A stretch of DNA of 64,000 bases from Vibrio barjaei (lineage in GTDB: Bacteria; Pseudomonadota; Gammaproteobacteria; Enterobacterales; Vibrionaceae): contig NZ_LQXO02000005.1 of the NCBI RefSeq assembly GCF_001639065.2, forward strand, positions 1 through 64,000, given 5' to 3'. Positions 56,418 through 64,000 of this stretch are shown in pieces. Each line of letters opens with the position of its first letter. Position 1 is the first letter of the stretch. Both the position numbers and the translations under genes were made by a program. The notes under the pieces were generated by a model, which saw nothing but the letters and a program-made list of their open reading frames with translations, ran no database searches and had not been told where the DNA came from.

Positions 56418-56637
56418 AGAACCTCTTATTCTCCTAAATTTGTCATCACTTTATGTTCTTTAGATAATTGTTGGTGGATATTACAGTTGATTCAGGTAAG
56501 CAGCTTTATCACGCGCCCCATCACGGTATGAGCACTAAATTTTAATCAATTTCTAGAAAAGTTTTGGACATTAATTAGTTAAAGTAATAAATGTAACTTT
56601 ATAAAACCCGACATAGACAGAGATAATACCTGTCTAC

Positions 56638-56806
56638 TTACAGCGCATAATCACTTATTTCAATAGAGACTAGGATTGCAGTAAAGTTATCACTGGCCTC
56701 AGTAGCTAAAAGGGCAGCTTTTAATGCTTCGGTTTGTTCTGTTATGGAAGGCAGTTCAAAGACTTTGGCAATATTTTTCTCACTAAGCATATAGCTCTCC
56801 CGTCAT
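56638..56806 (-). pseudogene. C-terminal remnant of a PP2C-type Ser/Thr phosphatase
   Basis: A 50-codon frame (56638-56790) encodes MLSEKNIAKVFELPSITEQ and then ALLATEASDNFTAILVSIE, which fits the C terminus of PP2C phosphatases (…MLS-E-EI…, then DN-T-V). Just upstream, in another frame, CNDG is readable (TGC AAT GAC GGG), the expected [CS]xDG motif that precedes this part. The gene therefore appears 5'-truncated and frameshifted. An intact PP2C would be some 200 residues longer. Relation to a known phosphatase is inference from short motifs. Confidence 0.5.
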
Positions 56807-57621
56807 TGCAAAGCACTTACGACCTAGACAGGAATGGATAAAATTTCGCGATGCTTGGCTTTAATGGCTTATTCATACCCAAACCTTGGGTAATTAAATT
56901 GCGCTGTGGGTGGGTTAATGCTTTCCCTCAGATCGAGATGCCTCTGTCAACTGAGTCTTACACGAAGCGTGTTCATCGCTTAATCGCACCAGCTTTCGAT
57001 CATCGAACTAATACAGGCGTGAATCACCAGCTCAAGTATAGTCAACGGCGTTACCGACCAATCACATTGCATTCTTTCCTCAAATCACTGATGAATATGC
57101 TGGCTCTATGATCAAGGTAATCATAAAGGATCGAGAAGAAGGAAAGTATCATGGACAACAAGTCGAACGAGAGCTTCACGAAAAATCTATCAGTTAAAAG
57201 TCATCAATGAGTTAAGTATCAGCGATTCCGTCAAATTAACCAATGTTTCCACAAGAACGGTTACTCGAGTGGAAAAAAACTAAGCGGTCTATGTTTCGTT
57301 GAAAAGGACAATACCACTTAATCAATAAGCACCCTTTTTGTTGTACATTTTTGACTAAAAAAGCATCGAATTTGAATATTTCAGTAAACATATTGTCGCT
57401 TTTGAATATAGAAAATCGGCGATTTTCAAATGAGAACCAATGCATAAAGCTCAAATAGTGGCGAGATTACAACTTAAACCTTTAGCTCTATTTTGTGTGT
57501 TTTTTCGGTCTTTTAATATGAACCCCGTCCCATATCTAGCAATATAATTATTATATTATTCTATATGCCTTGGTGGCTGAGTAATATGCCATCAAATTTA
57601 TAATGCAGGCAGATTGTTAAT
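56807..57621. other. Scarred AT-rich region without a supported gene
   Basis: Several short frames (for example 56851-57111) show no recognisable domain, poor SDs and neighbours in conflicting frames. Together with the PP2C remnant this suggests decayed DNA at the junction with the operon that starts at 57622. The last 100 bases are very AT-rich (TATAATTATTATATTATTC near 57541-57560) and probably contain the promoter of that operon. Confidence 0.5.
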
Positions 57622-59109
57622 GTGACGGGCTTAATCATTGGAAGTGGGCTGGCGTTTGCCTACCAAAGTACACACTATGCGCTGTGGTTTGTACTGATAG
57701 CTTGGTGTGCCCTCATGCTCGCAAACCATCACTGCGCCTCATTCTGGGGGCGCCTTAGGTTGTGGTTTACGGCAGGGTTTGGCTTTTACGGCACATCCTT
57801 ATGGTGGGTGCGAGATTACCTTCACGGTGAATACGGTGAAGCCATTTGGATACAGTATGTGCTGTGGCCTGTCTTAATTCTGATATTGGCGGCGAGTTTC
57901 TTGCTGCCTCCATTACTTACTCATCACCTGTCAGTCAAGCGAACGTTTTTCGTCCTTCCTTTTTTTCTCACTTTGCTTGATATGGCAAGAGAGCATACTG
58001 ACTTTTCTTTCGCGTGGCTCAATCCTGGGCTGCTTGTGTTGGATGTTGGGTTTTCAGGCTGGCTCAGCACCATTGGTAGCGTCGGCGGTGCTTTTCTGGT
58101 TTACGGTATCGCTAGTCTCAGTGCCTTTGCCATCATTCGATTGCTCCAATTTCATATCACCATGCTTCTTATTCTTTCTATGGTGTTACTGGCTCTGTGG
58201 GGGGGTAACTCGTTACTGACCACTCCAAAGATAGACACTGAGACGATATCAGTGCGCCTCATTCATGGCGATTTCTCCGATGAAGAGAAGCGTTCTAAAG
58301 GACGAGTGATTGCGCGAGTAGAGCAATTTACGGCCTTATCATTGGGCGCAGGCGCACCATCGTTGGTGATTTGGCCAGAGTCGACGTTGTCGGTGGCCTA
58401 TCAGGATGTGGACAAGTGGATAGCGCCATCTTTTGAAGCACTCGCGCGCGCCGGTACGACGGCACTCTATGGAGGACTGTTTCGAAATGGCCAGCATCTT
58501 CACAATGTCATTTTTCAAAGCCGTGATGCAAAACCTGTCTATTATAAGCAGCATCCGGTGCCTTTTGGTGAGGCTCGTCCACCATGGTTTCGCCAATTAT
58601 TCCAATCCCTCCCGTTATCTCGAGGCCAAGACTTAGTATCAGGGCTTCACTCATCGGCTTTCCTTTCTATAGGAGACAGCACGGTCACGCTTGCGATTTG
58701 TTATGACGCCTTTCAGTCCGATGTGTTTTCGCGCTCCTTGCGCGACATATCAAGCGGTGTTTTGGTGCTGCTTGGTGACGTGGCTTGGACACATACTCTA
58801 TGGGTAAAACGATTTTTACTGAGGCTTGCCCAAGTGCGTGCAGCCGAAGTGGGTAAACCTCTCCTTTATTCAACTAATCAAGGGTTTACGGCATTCATTG
58901 ATTCTCAAGGACGAGTGGTCGCGCATAAGACGCCTAAGGCGCACACCGCTGCACTCGATGTTGATGTTCCTATTTCGCTATCTCAGACGAGATACACCAC
59001 TTGGGGTAGCGATTGGCTAGGGTGGCTTTTCCTTGGCGTCATCATGACGACGCTGTTGGTCCCTCGCCAACGTTTTGCGCAAACGCGCTTTATTTTTAAA
59101 TCAGAATGA
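57622..59109 (+). CDS. Apolipoprotein N-acyltransferase (Lnt)-like membrane nitrilase-fold protein
   Basis: 495 aa (E. coli Lnt 512). About six N-terminal helices (1-200) lead into a periplasmic nitrilase domain. The catalytic set matches Lnt in order: Glu253 (WPEST), Lys309 (YYKQHPVPFGE), the second Glu317 and Cys360 (ICYD). The residue after Cys-Tyr is Asp rather than Glu. The start is GTG at 57622 (a TAA at 57601 blocks extension); its SD is poor. Lnt adds the third acyl chain to lipoproteins. This copy is not the housekeeping gene by context: it heads an operon with a coiled-coil protein (12 bases on) and a giant SpvB/RHS protein. It may acylate a component of that system (inference). Confidence 0.88.
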   Translation: MTGLIIGSGLAFAYQSTHYALWFVLIAWCALMLANHHCASFWGRLRLWFTAGFGFYGTSLWWVRDYLHGEYGEAIWIQYVLWPVLILILAASFLLPPLLTHHLSVKRTFFVLPFFLTLLDMAREHTDFSFAWLNPGLLVLDVGFSGWLSTIGSVGGAFLVYGIASLSAFAIIRLLQFHITMLLILSMVLLALWGGNSLLTTPKIDTETISVRLIHGDFSDEEKRSKGRVIARVEQFTALSLGAGAPSLVIWPESTLSVAYQDVDKWIAPSFEALARAGTTALYGGLFRNGQHLHNVIFQSRDAKPVYYKQHPVPFGEARPPWFRQLFQSLPLSRGQDLVSGLHSSAFLSIGDSTVTLAICYDAFQSDVFSRSLRDISSGVLVLLGDVAWTHTLWVKRFLLRLAQVRAAEVGKPLLYSTNQGFTAFIDSQGRVVAHKTPKAHTAALDVDVPISLSQTRYTTWGSDWLGWLFLGVIMTTLLVPRQRFAQTRFIFKSE

Positions 59110-59121
59110 AGGAAAACAATT

Positions 59122-59646
59122 ATGAACCCTCGTTGGTTAGGTGCTGGTACCGGACTCGGTGTGGCCCTCATCGTGGGAGTGGGGCTTTTTCAAGACTCTA
59201 CTCCGCTATCGCAACAAAGAATTGGCAAACCGGCTAACACGGCCTCTTCTCATGTATCACAACCGCCACTTGATTGGCAGGATGCGCCAAATAACGAGAA
59301 TTCTCAGGCTCAAACTGAGCGTTATGACTCTGAGAACGAGCGTCGACAAGCGTTGGCCATCGCAGAGCTAAATGCCTTTAATGACGACATTACACAAAGC
59401 CTTGCTGAGCTCGACAGAGAAACTCAGGAAGCGTTGTCACAAGGTGAGTCACCTTCACTGATGTTAGCCAGAGCCAGCCAAATTCTAACCGACTTGGAAG
59501 AAGAAGGTGTCCTGTTGGCGTACGACCCAACATTGCAAAACCCAGAAAAACGCAGTGATGCACAAGTTGCATTAGAGCAAAAGGTGGAGCGTATCGAGAC
59601 CAATTTAATTGACATTGAGCAGCGGTTTGAGCGCTTAAGTCAATAA
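59122..59646 (+). CDS. Membrane-anchored coiled-coil protein, hypothetical
   Basis: 174 aa. A single N-terminal hydrophobic helix (WLGAGTGLGVALIVGVGLF, about 5-23) without a cleavage site or lipobox is followed by a Ser/Pro/Gln-rich linker. Two acidic coiled-coil helices (about 70-105 and 145-174) complete it. AAGGAAAA gives a good SD. It lies between the Lnt-like and RHS genes with gaps of 12 and 10 bases, so it is a fixed member of the operon. It could hold or present the RHS protein at the inner membrane (inference). No family recognised. Confidence 0.75.
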   Translation: MNPRWLGAGTGLGVALIVGVGLFQDSTPLSQQRIGKPANTASSHVSQPPLDWQDAPNNENSQAQTERYDSENERRQALAIAELNAFNDDITQSLAELDRETQEALSQGESPSLMLARASQILTDLEEEGVLLAYDPTLQNPEKRSDAQVALEQKVERIETNLIDIEQRFERLSQ

Positions 59647-59656
59647 GGGGGATGCC

Positions 59657-62600
59657 ATGATACGATTATTACTAGGAATGGTCTTAAGTGGGCTCGTAAC
59701 ACCGGCAATGGTGTTAGCGGATGCGGTTGGTGAACTCACTGGCGAGGCCAGCGCAACTCAAGGGCGAGCCGGTTATCAAATGCACTTTCCTGTCCCAGAA
59801 GGCGTGAATGATGTGACGCCACATTTGGGGCTTCGCTATACCCAAGGCTCTGGAAATGGACCGCTTGGACTCGGTGTACAGCTCACTGGATTGTCGAGCA
59901 TCAGCCGCTGTGTACAAAACCAAATAGACGATGGGCAACAAGGTGGAGTGCATCTCGATAACTCGGATGTCTATTGCTTAGATGGTGAACGGCTGTTTCT
60001 GACTTCTGGAAAACTTGGTCGTGCGGGAAGCGAATATCGGCTGTCGACAACCTCACAAACCAAAGTTGTCGCAGTGGGCAGTGAACCTTCTGGGCCGTCT
60101 TCTTGGCGAGTGTATTCGGCCGATGGGCTTATCTCTGATTATGGCGAACAAACGAGTGCTCGCACACAAGCTCAAGGTCATACTCTAGAGTGGAAACTTT
60201 CCAAGCAATCGGACCGCTTTACTAACGCGATCACGTACCACTATCGTCAAGACCAAGGTTTTACTTATCTGGAGGCGATTCGTTATGCTGATATCGCTAT
60301 CGAGATGGACTATGGCACTCGCCCTGACGTGCTGACATCGTATCAGTTTGGTCAATCTCGCACCTTAGCTCAAAAACTCAATACCATCCGTATTGAGCGA
60401 AAGAGTCAATCGGTCCGCACCATATCGCTTCGTTATGACGCTATCGACTCTGCCGCGCAATCTTATACTCGGCTTGCTTCGGTGCAAACCTGCGGCAGTG
60501 ATGGCAGCTGTTTACCGGCTCACCGTTTTGAGTGGGAGAGCAACCCGTATGCGCATGTCGAGCCGCTGCAAAGCACTCTGGTGAGCAACACGGATTTTAA
60601 AGGATTCATTGCCGGGGATATCAATCAAAATGGTCGTCAAGATATGTGTTATCTCGACAATGGACTCTGGTGTAAAGAAAACACTGGCCTGGGGCAATTT
60701 GGCGCAGCTAGGTTATGGAGCTCAGACTTCCAAGGGAGTGAGTGGAGTGAGCCTCAGCATCATGCGTCGCTCTCTTTCATCGACATCAACAATAGTGGCC
60801 GTTTGGATGTGTGCGCTTTTAACGAACAAGGCTTCTTCTGTGCACTAAACCAAAACAATCAACGTTTTGAGCCTGGACGTTATTGGAGCAGGAATTTCAC
60901 CATTGATGAGGCGGTGCGCCTTTTGGATGTCAACCGAGATGGGTTGCCGGACGTGTGCCGCATCGAAGCGTCACAAGTGGTTTGCGCGAGAAATACCAGT
61001 AACGGTCTCTCAAATGAGTTTACGCTGACCACTCAAGGCTTTCCTTTAGAAAAAACGTATAAACCGCGCTCACCTTACACGGATTACGAGCCCGTTAACC
61101 TTCCTTCCCCTCAGTTCGTGGACATCAATGGCAATGGGTTTGTCGACCTGTGTGGCATGAGGCTAGATGGGGAGTGGTATTGTGCGGAAGGTACAGGAAT
61201 GTCGAATGGCCTACTGGCGTTCGGTCCGGCCGTGAAATGGGCGAGCGGGCTCCCAATGGGGCTTAACCACACGGCAAGCACCTCACCCAGTCAATCGCAG
61301 TATGACCGTGATGTCGACCAAGTGGAGCAGCTGGCTCGCACTTTCACATTAAGTGATCTCAATAGCGATGGTTTACCTGAGCTCTGTTATCGAAACGGCA
61401 ATCGTTATGTGTGTCATCAGAATACCGGTGCTACATTACAGACCGCCACAGAGCGCGTGAGTCTGGATGAGAATGACTGGGCCAACAGTGTGGATGGCCG
61501 CATTTTAGAAACCTCCGTCACCTGGCATGACCGTAACCTCGATGGTTTAGCTGATATGTGTTACATCCTGGGTGAGCGGTTGATGTGCGCGTATGGCAAC
61601 GGGACGACTTTCTCAAAGCCGGAGGTGATGGCGAACATTCACCCCGATTTGGAGTTTATTACGGAAAGTAGCTCTCATGGCAACTGGGTACGCCGATTTT
61701 TTGGTCTCACCATGACGGTTCGCTCCACCGCGGTAAATCATGCCTATGGCCCCTTTAAAGCTGGTATTGATGCCAATGGGGATGGCTTAACTGGCGATTG
61801 CTATCGCTCCATGGATGGCCTGGCGTGTTTGTCGTATGAGTACGAGCCTTTAGCAAAACTTAAATCCGTCACATCAGGTCTTGGTGTTACCACCACCTTT
61901 AAGTACGGCATGACGGGTGATGTCACTGTATTTACACCACGAAGTTCGAAAGCCGATCTAATTGGTCTTGCGCCTAACCGCACAGTGGTGAGCCATATTA
62001 CCCAAGATGATGGGATTGGTGGGATTAACACCACAAGCTATCACTACTCTGGTTATTATGCTGATATCGATGATGGTATATTGGGTTTTGGTGCCATTAG
62101 TTCTGATGATGGGCGTCAAACTTTGCTGACGACGTTTGATTTTCATGAGGACAAGACGCCGTATGTATCAAGCGTTGCGATCACAACAGGTCAGCAACGT
62201 ACGTCCTACACGCACTATCAATACCAGACTCTGCCCTCACCCATGCAAGGAAAAATATGGCCAGTGCTGCGTGAGCAGCAAAACACAACCTGGGATTTGA
62301 ATGGCAACCTGCTTACACAAACCACTACTTCGTATCAAGGGTATGATGCTTATGGGTACCCAAGTGATACCACGGTGGTGACACAAGGGAGTAGTGGTCC
62401 CGAGTTTCAAGAGCAGACCACCACCACGTATCAGCATGATGCAGCGCGCTGGCTTATTGGCAAGCCGACAAGCATCGTGGTCACCAAGTCTAATGGCAGT
62501 GACACACAATCAAGGCGAAGTGAGTTCCACTACGAGTCTCAAACTGGCGCGCTCATTGAGCAAATCAAAGCCCCTGACCATGCTTTGGCGCTCACCCATG

Positions 62601-64000
62601 CGTTTACTTACAATGCTAATGGGTTTCGAACCAGTGAACGGGTATCGGGCAGTGGCGAGTCACGCTCAAGTCAAACTCAATATGATGCCTTTGGCCGTGT
62701 CATAAAGCACACCAATGCATTAGGCCACAGCGTAACCACTCAATACGACGTACTGTGTGCACTGCCCTCAAGAATCACGGATGCCAATGGCTTAAGTGCC
62801 ACCTTTGAGTACGATGCATTTTGTCGAGAAGCCAAGCGCACGGATGCGAATGGGCAGTGGGTAAAGACGGCTTACCATTGGAGTGATGGTGCCGATGCTG
62901 GCTTAGACCAATTTAACATGGTGCTCGGTGACCGCAGTGTGTTTATGGTGACCACAGAAACTTCACAAGGGGCCAAAGGTGTTACCTATTTTGATCGATT
63001 TGGTCGAGAGGTCCGCACCAAGCAGCTTAACAGTAACAATAAATGGGTGATGGTCGATATCGCCTACGATAAGTGGGGTCAACGCATTGGTGAAACTGTT
63101 CCTTACTTTGAGGGACTGTTTGCCGGTGATGCGACCTACTGGATGCGCAGTGAGTTTGATGCTTTGGGACACGTTACCTTGCAGCGCAAACCAATGGAAG
63201 ATGGACAAACGCTGGACGCCAAGACCCATTTCTCGGGGCTCACAGTGACGACCACCTTGCCAGGGGGGAGCGATAAAGTCGACACAATGAACGCGAACGG
63301 GCAAACGGTGAGCGTCCAAGAAAATGGCACCTCGACACTGTATTACTATTATGATGCCGAAGGGCAACTCATTCGCACGGATGCTAACGGCCTTATTACC
63401 ACACTGGCGTACGATGAGCTGGGAAACAAAATACAGCTCAACGACCCTGCAACGGGTAACTGGACCTATGGCTACAATGCGTTCGGAGAGCTCATCTGGC
63501 AACAAGACGCCAAAGGCCAAAAAGTGCGCTTTGAGTACGACAAGCTAGGTCGAAAAGTCGCAGAAGTCCGCCCTGAAGGGCGCACTGAATGGACGTATGA
63601 CGCACAAAGTAAAGGGCAGCTGGATAACACCAACAACCCAAACAGTCAGCGCCGCTACACCTATAACAGTCAAGGCCGTAAAACGTCCATGACCTTAACG
63701 CTCGATGGTATAGATTACCTTACTCAATATCACTACGATAATGAGGGTCGTCTAGACCGTGTGACCTACCCGTCAGGGCTGAACATCGACCGACGTTATG
63801 ATATCAATGGGGCATTGAAACGCCTTAGCATTCCTTACTCGGAGATTTGGGACGCGCAGTACATTCAGTTAGAAGAAGCGCTTCAAGCCACCGCAGAGCG
63901 TATCATTGAGCTTGAAGTGAAAGCGCATGAGCTTGAGCAAAGTGCGCTCTTTTACATCGAAGAATCTGAGCGATTGCGACAAGCAGCAATGCAATTGTTG
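59657..64000 (+). CDS. Exported SpvB/TcB-like FG-GAP and RHS-repeat giant protein, 3' end outside window
   Basis: Open from the ATG at 59657 (SD AAGGGGG) to the right edge: 1448 codons visible, no stop. Residues 1-21 look like a Sec signal peptide ending LADA. An SpvB/TcdB N-terminal domain follows (GEASATQGRAGYQMHFPVPEG…, QGSGNGPLGLGVQLTGLSS, read in parts). Seven FG-GAP-like blades come next, each with DxNxxG then a Cys (DINQNGRQDMC, DINNSGRLDVC, DVNRDGLPDVC and others). The TcdB-type ISGLGVTT-like stretch (SVTSGLGVTTTFKYG) leads to many YD/RHS repeats (YDELGNK, YNAFGEL, YDKLGRK). The last visible part is an acidic coiled coil. Such proteins form RHS shells around a C-terminal toxin or act at surfaces; the C terminus is not seen. 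Confidence 0.88.
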   Translation, partial: MIRLLLGMVLSGLVTPAMVLADAVGELTGEASATQGRAGYQMHFPVPEGVNDVTPHLGLRYTQGSGNGPLGLGVQLTGLSSISRCVQNQIDDGQQGGVHLDNSDVYCLDGERLFLTSGKLGRAGSEYRLSTTSQTKVVAVGSEPSGPSSWRVYSADGLISDYGEQTSARTQAQGHTLEWKLSKQSDRFTNAITYHYRQDQGFTYLEAIRYADIAIEMDYGTRPDVLTSYQFGQSRTLAQKLNTIRIERKSQSVRTISLRYDAIDSAAQSYTRLASVQTCGSDGSCLPAHRFEWESNPYAHVEPLQSTLVSNTDFKGFIAGDINQNGRQDMCYLDNGLWCKENTGLGQFGAARLWSSDFQGSEWSEPQHHASLSFIDINNSGRLDVCAFNEQGFFCALNQNNQRFEPGRYWSRNFTIDEAVRLLDVNRDGLPDVCRIEASQVVCARNTSNGLSNEFTLTTQGFPLEKTYKPRSPYTDYEPVNLPSPQFVDINGNGFVDLCGMRLDGEWYCAEGTGMSNGLLAFGPAVKWASGLPMGLNHTASTSPSQSQYDRDVDQVEQLARTFTLSDLNSDGLPELCYRNGNRYVCHQNTGATLQTATERVSLDENDWANSVDGRILETSVTWHDRNLDGLADMCYILGERLMCAYGNGTTFSKPEVMANIHPDLEFITESSSHGNWVRRFFGLTMTVRSTAVNHAYGPFKAGIDANGDGLTGDCYRSMDGLACLSYEYEPLAKLKSVTSGLGVTTTFKYGMTGDVTVFTPRSSKADLIGLAPNRTVVSHITQDDGIGGINTTSYHYSGYYADIDDGILGFGAISSDDGRQTLLTTFDFHEDKTPYVSSVAITTGQQRTSYTHYQYQTLPSPMQGKIWPVLREQQNTTWDLNGNLLTQTTTSYQGYDAYGYPSDTTVVTQGSSGPEFQEQTTTTYQHDAARWLIGKPTSIVVTKSNGSDTQSRRSEFHYESQTGALIEQIKAPDHALALTHAFTYNANGFRTSERVSGSGESRSSQTQYDAFGRVIKHTNALGHSVTTQYDVLCALPSRITDANGLSATFEYDAFCREAKRTDANGQWVKTAYHWSDGADAGLDQFNMVLGDRSVFMVTTETSQGAKGVTYFDRFGREVRTKQLNSNNKWVMVDIAYDKWGQRIGETVPYFEGLFAGDATYWMRSEFDALGHVTLQRKPMEDGQTLDAKTHFSGLTVTTTLPGGSDKVDTMNANGQTVSVQENGTSTLYYYYDAEGQLIRTDANGLITTLAYDELGNKIQLNDPATGNWTYGYNAFGELIWQQDAKGQKVRFEYDKLGRKVAEVRPEGRTEWTYDAQSKGQLDNTNNPNSQRRYTYNSQGRKTSMTLTLDGIDYLTQYHYDNEGRLDRVTYPSGLNIDRRYDINGALKRLSIPYSEIWDAQYIQLEEALQATAERIIELEVKAHELEQSALFYIEESERLRQAAMQLL

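Noticed and set aside
56851..57111. 86-codon open frame upstream of the Lnt-like gene, considered as a transposase fragment
   Set aside because: No domain or inverted repeats could be recognised in either strand; treated as scar DNA.
57236..57454. 72-codon minus-strand frame in AT-rich DNA
   Set aside because: Composition-driven, no SD and no recognisable motif.
62963..63520. 185-codon minus-strand frame inside the RHS gene
   Set aside because: Shadow of the RHS frame, which shows continuous YD repeats on the plus strand.

Overview
The window reads as chromosomal DNA of a marine Vibrio-type gammaproteobacterium. The evidence is the set of close, full-length enterobacterial/vibrio-type proteins (DnaK, PdxY, TorYZ, YjjG, NorRVW, PstSCAB, GltS, Lpp), moderate GC, short intergenic gaps and strong hairpin terminators. 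From memory, the run deoD, ybgA, merR, phr, L,D-transpeptidase, lpp, DEAD helicase, pst resembles the second chromosome of Vibrio; this is recollection, not a search. No rRNA, tRNA, CRISPR array or intact insertion sequence was seen.

Layout. 1-7.4 kb: the 3' part of dnaK with a zinc-finger-less J protein, a periplasmic glutathione peroxidase, the glutamate carrier gltS, a YbdG-type mechanosensitive channel and pdxY. 7.4-13.7 kb: the TMAO respiration pair torY/torZ, a YiaW/YiaV-type membrane fusion pair and a DMT permease. 13.7-22.4 kb: a zinc-ribbon transposase-like protein, deoD with a CRP-like site, a packed photorepair operon (ybgA, merR, phrB, L,D-transpeptidase), lpp and a DEAD-box helicase. 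22.4-26.4 kb: pstSCAB without phoU. 26.4-28.7 kb: an MFS carrier, a small His-rich ORF and yjjG.

28.9-33.5 kb holds a cytochrome c gene followed by ccoN, ccoO and an unusual 718-residue, five-haem protein. It fuses CcoP to the three-haem cytochrome subunit of membrane-bound alcohol/aldehyde dehydrogenases, so a cbb3-like oxidase may receive electrons directly from a periplasmic dehydrogenase. 33.6-38.9 kb: a PAS-PAS-GGDEF-EAL protein, a POT-type transporter and norR. 39.1-42.6 kb: NO detoxification (a 48-aa ORF, a DUF1971 gene, norV, norW), with two sigma-54 promoters, each preceded by a GT-N7-AC NorR-type site. 42.7-47.6 kb: an RND pump, its adaptor and a divergent TetR gene around a perfect 33-bp palindrome. 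47.5-52.5 kb: LysR regulator, outer-membrane barrel, VOC protein, nfeD/slipin pair and a small ORF.

52.7-55.6 kb is a compact redox cluster (ABM protein, MarR, cytochrome b561, cytochrome c', duplicated-domain periplasmic protein) with a 50-bp near-palindrome in its divergent promoter. After an HAD phosphatase (hxpB) comes about 1.2 kb of scarred DNA with a frameshifted PP2C phosphatase tail. From 57.6 kb to the window edge is a three-gene operon: an Lnt-like nitrilase-fold acyltransferase, a membrane-anchored coiled-coil protein, and an exported SpvB/FG-GAP/RHS giant still open at base 64000. The two strongest candidates for undescribed biology are the CcoP-dehydrogenase-cytochrome fusion and the Lnt-like/coiled-coil/RHS operon.
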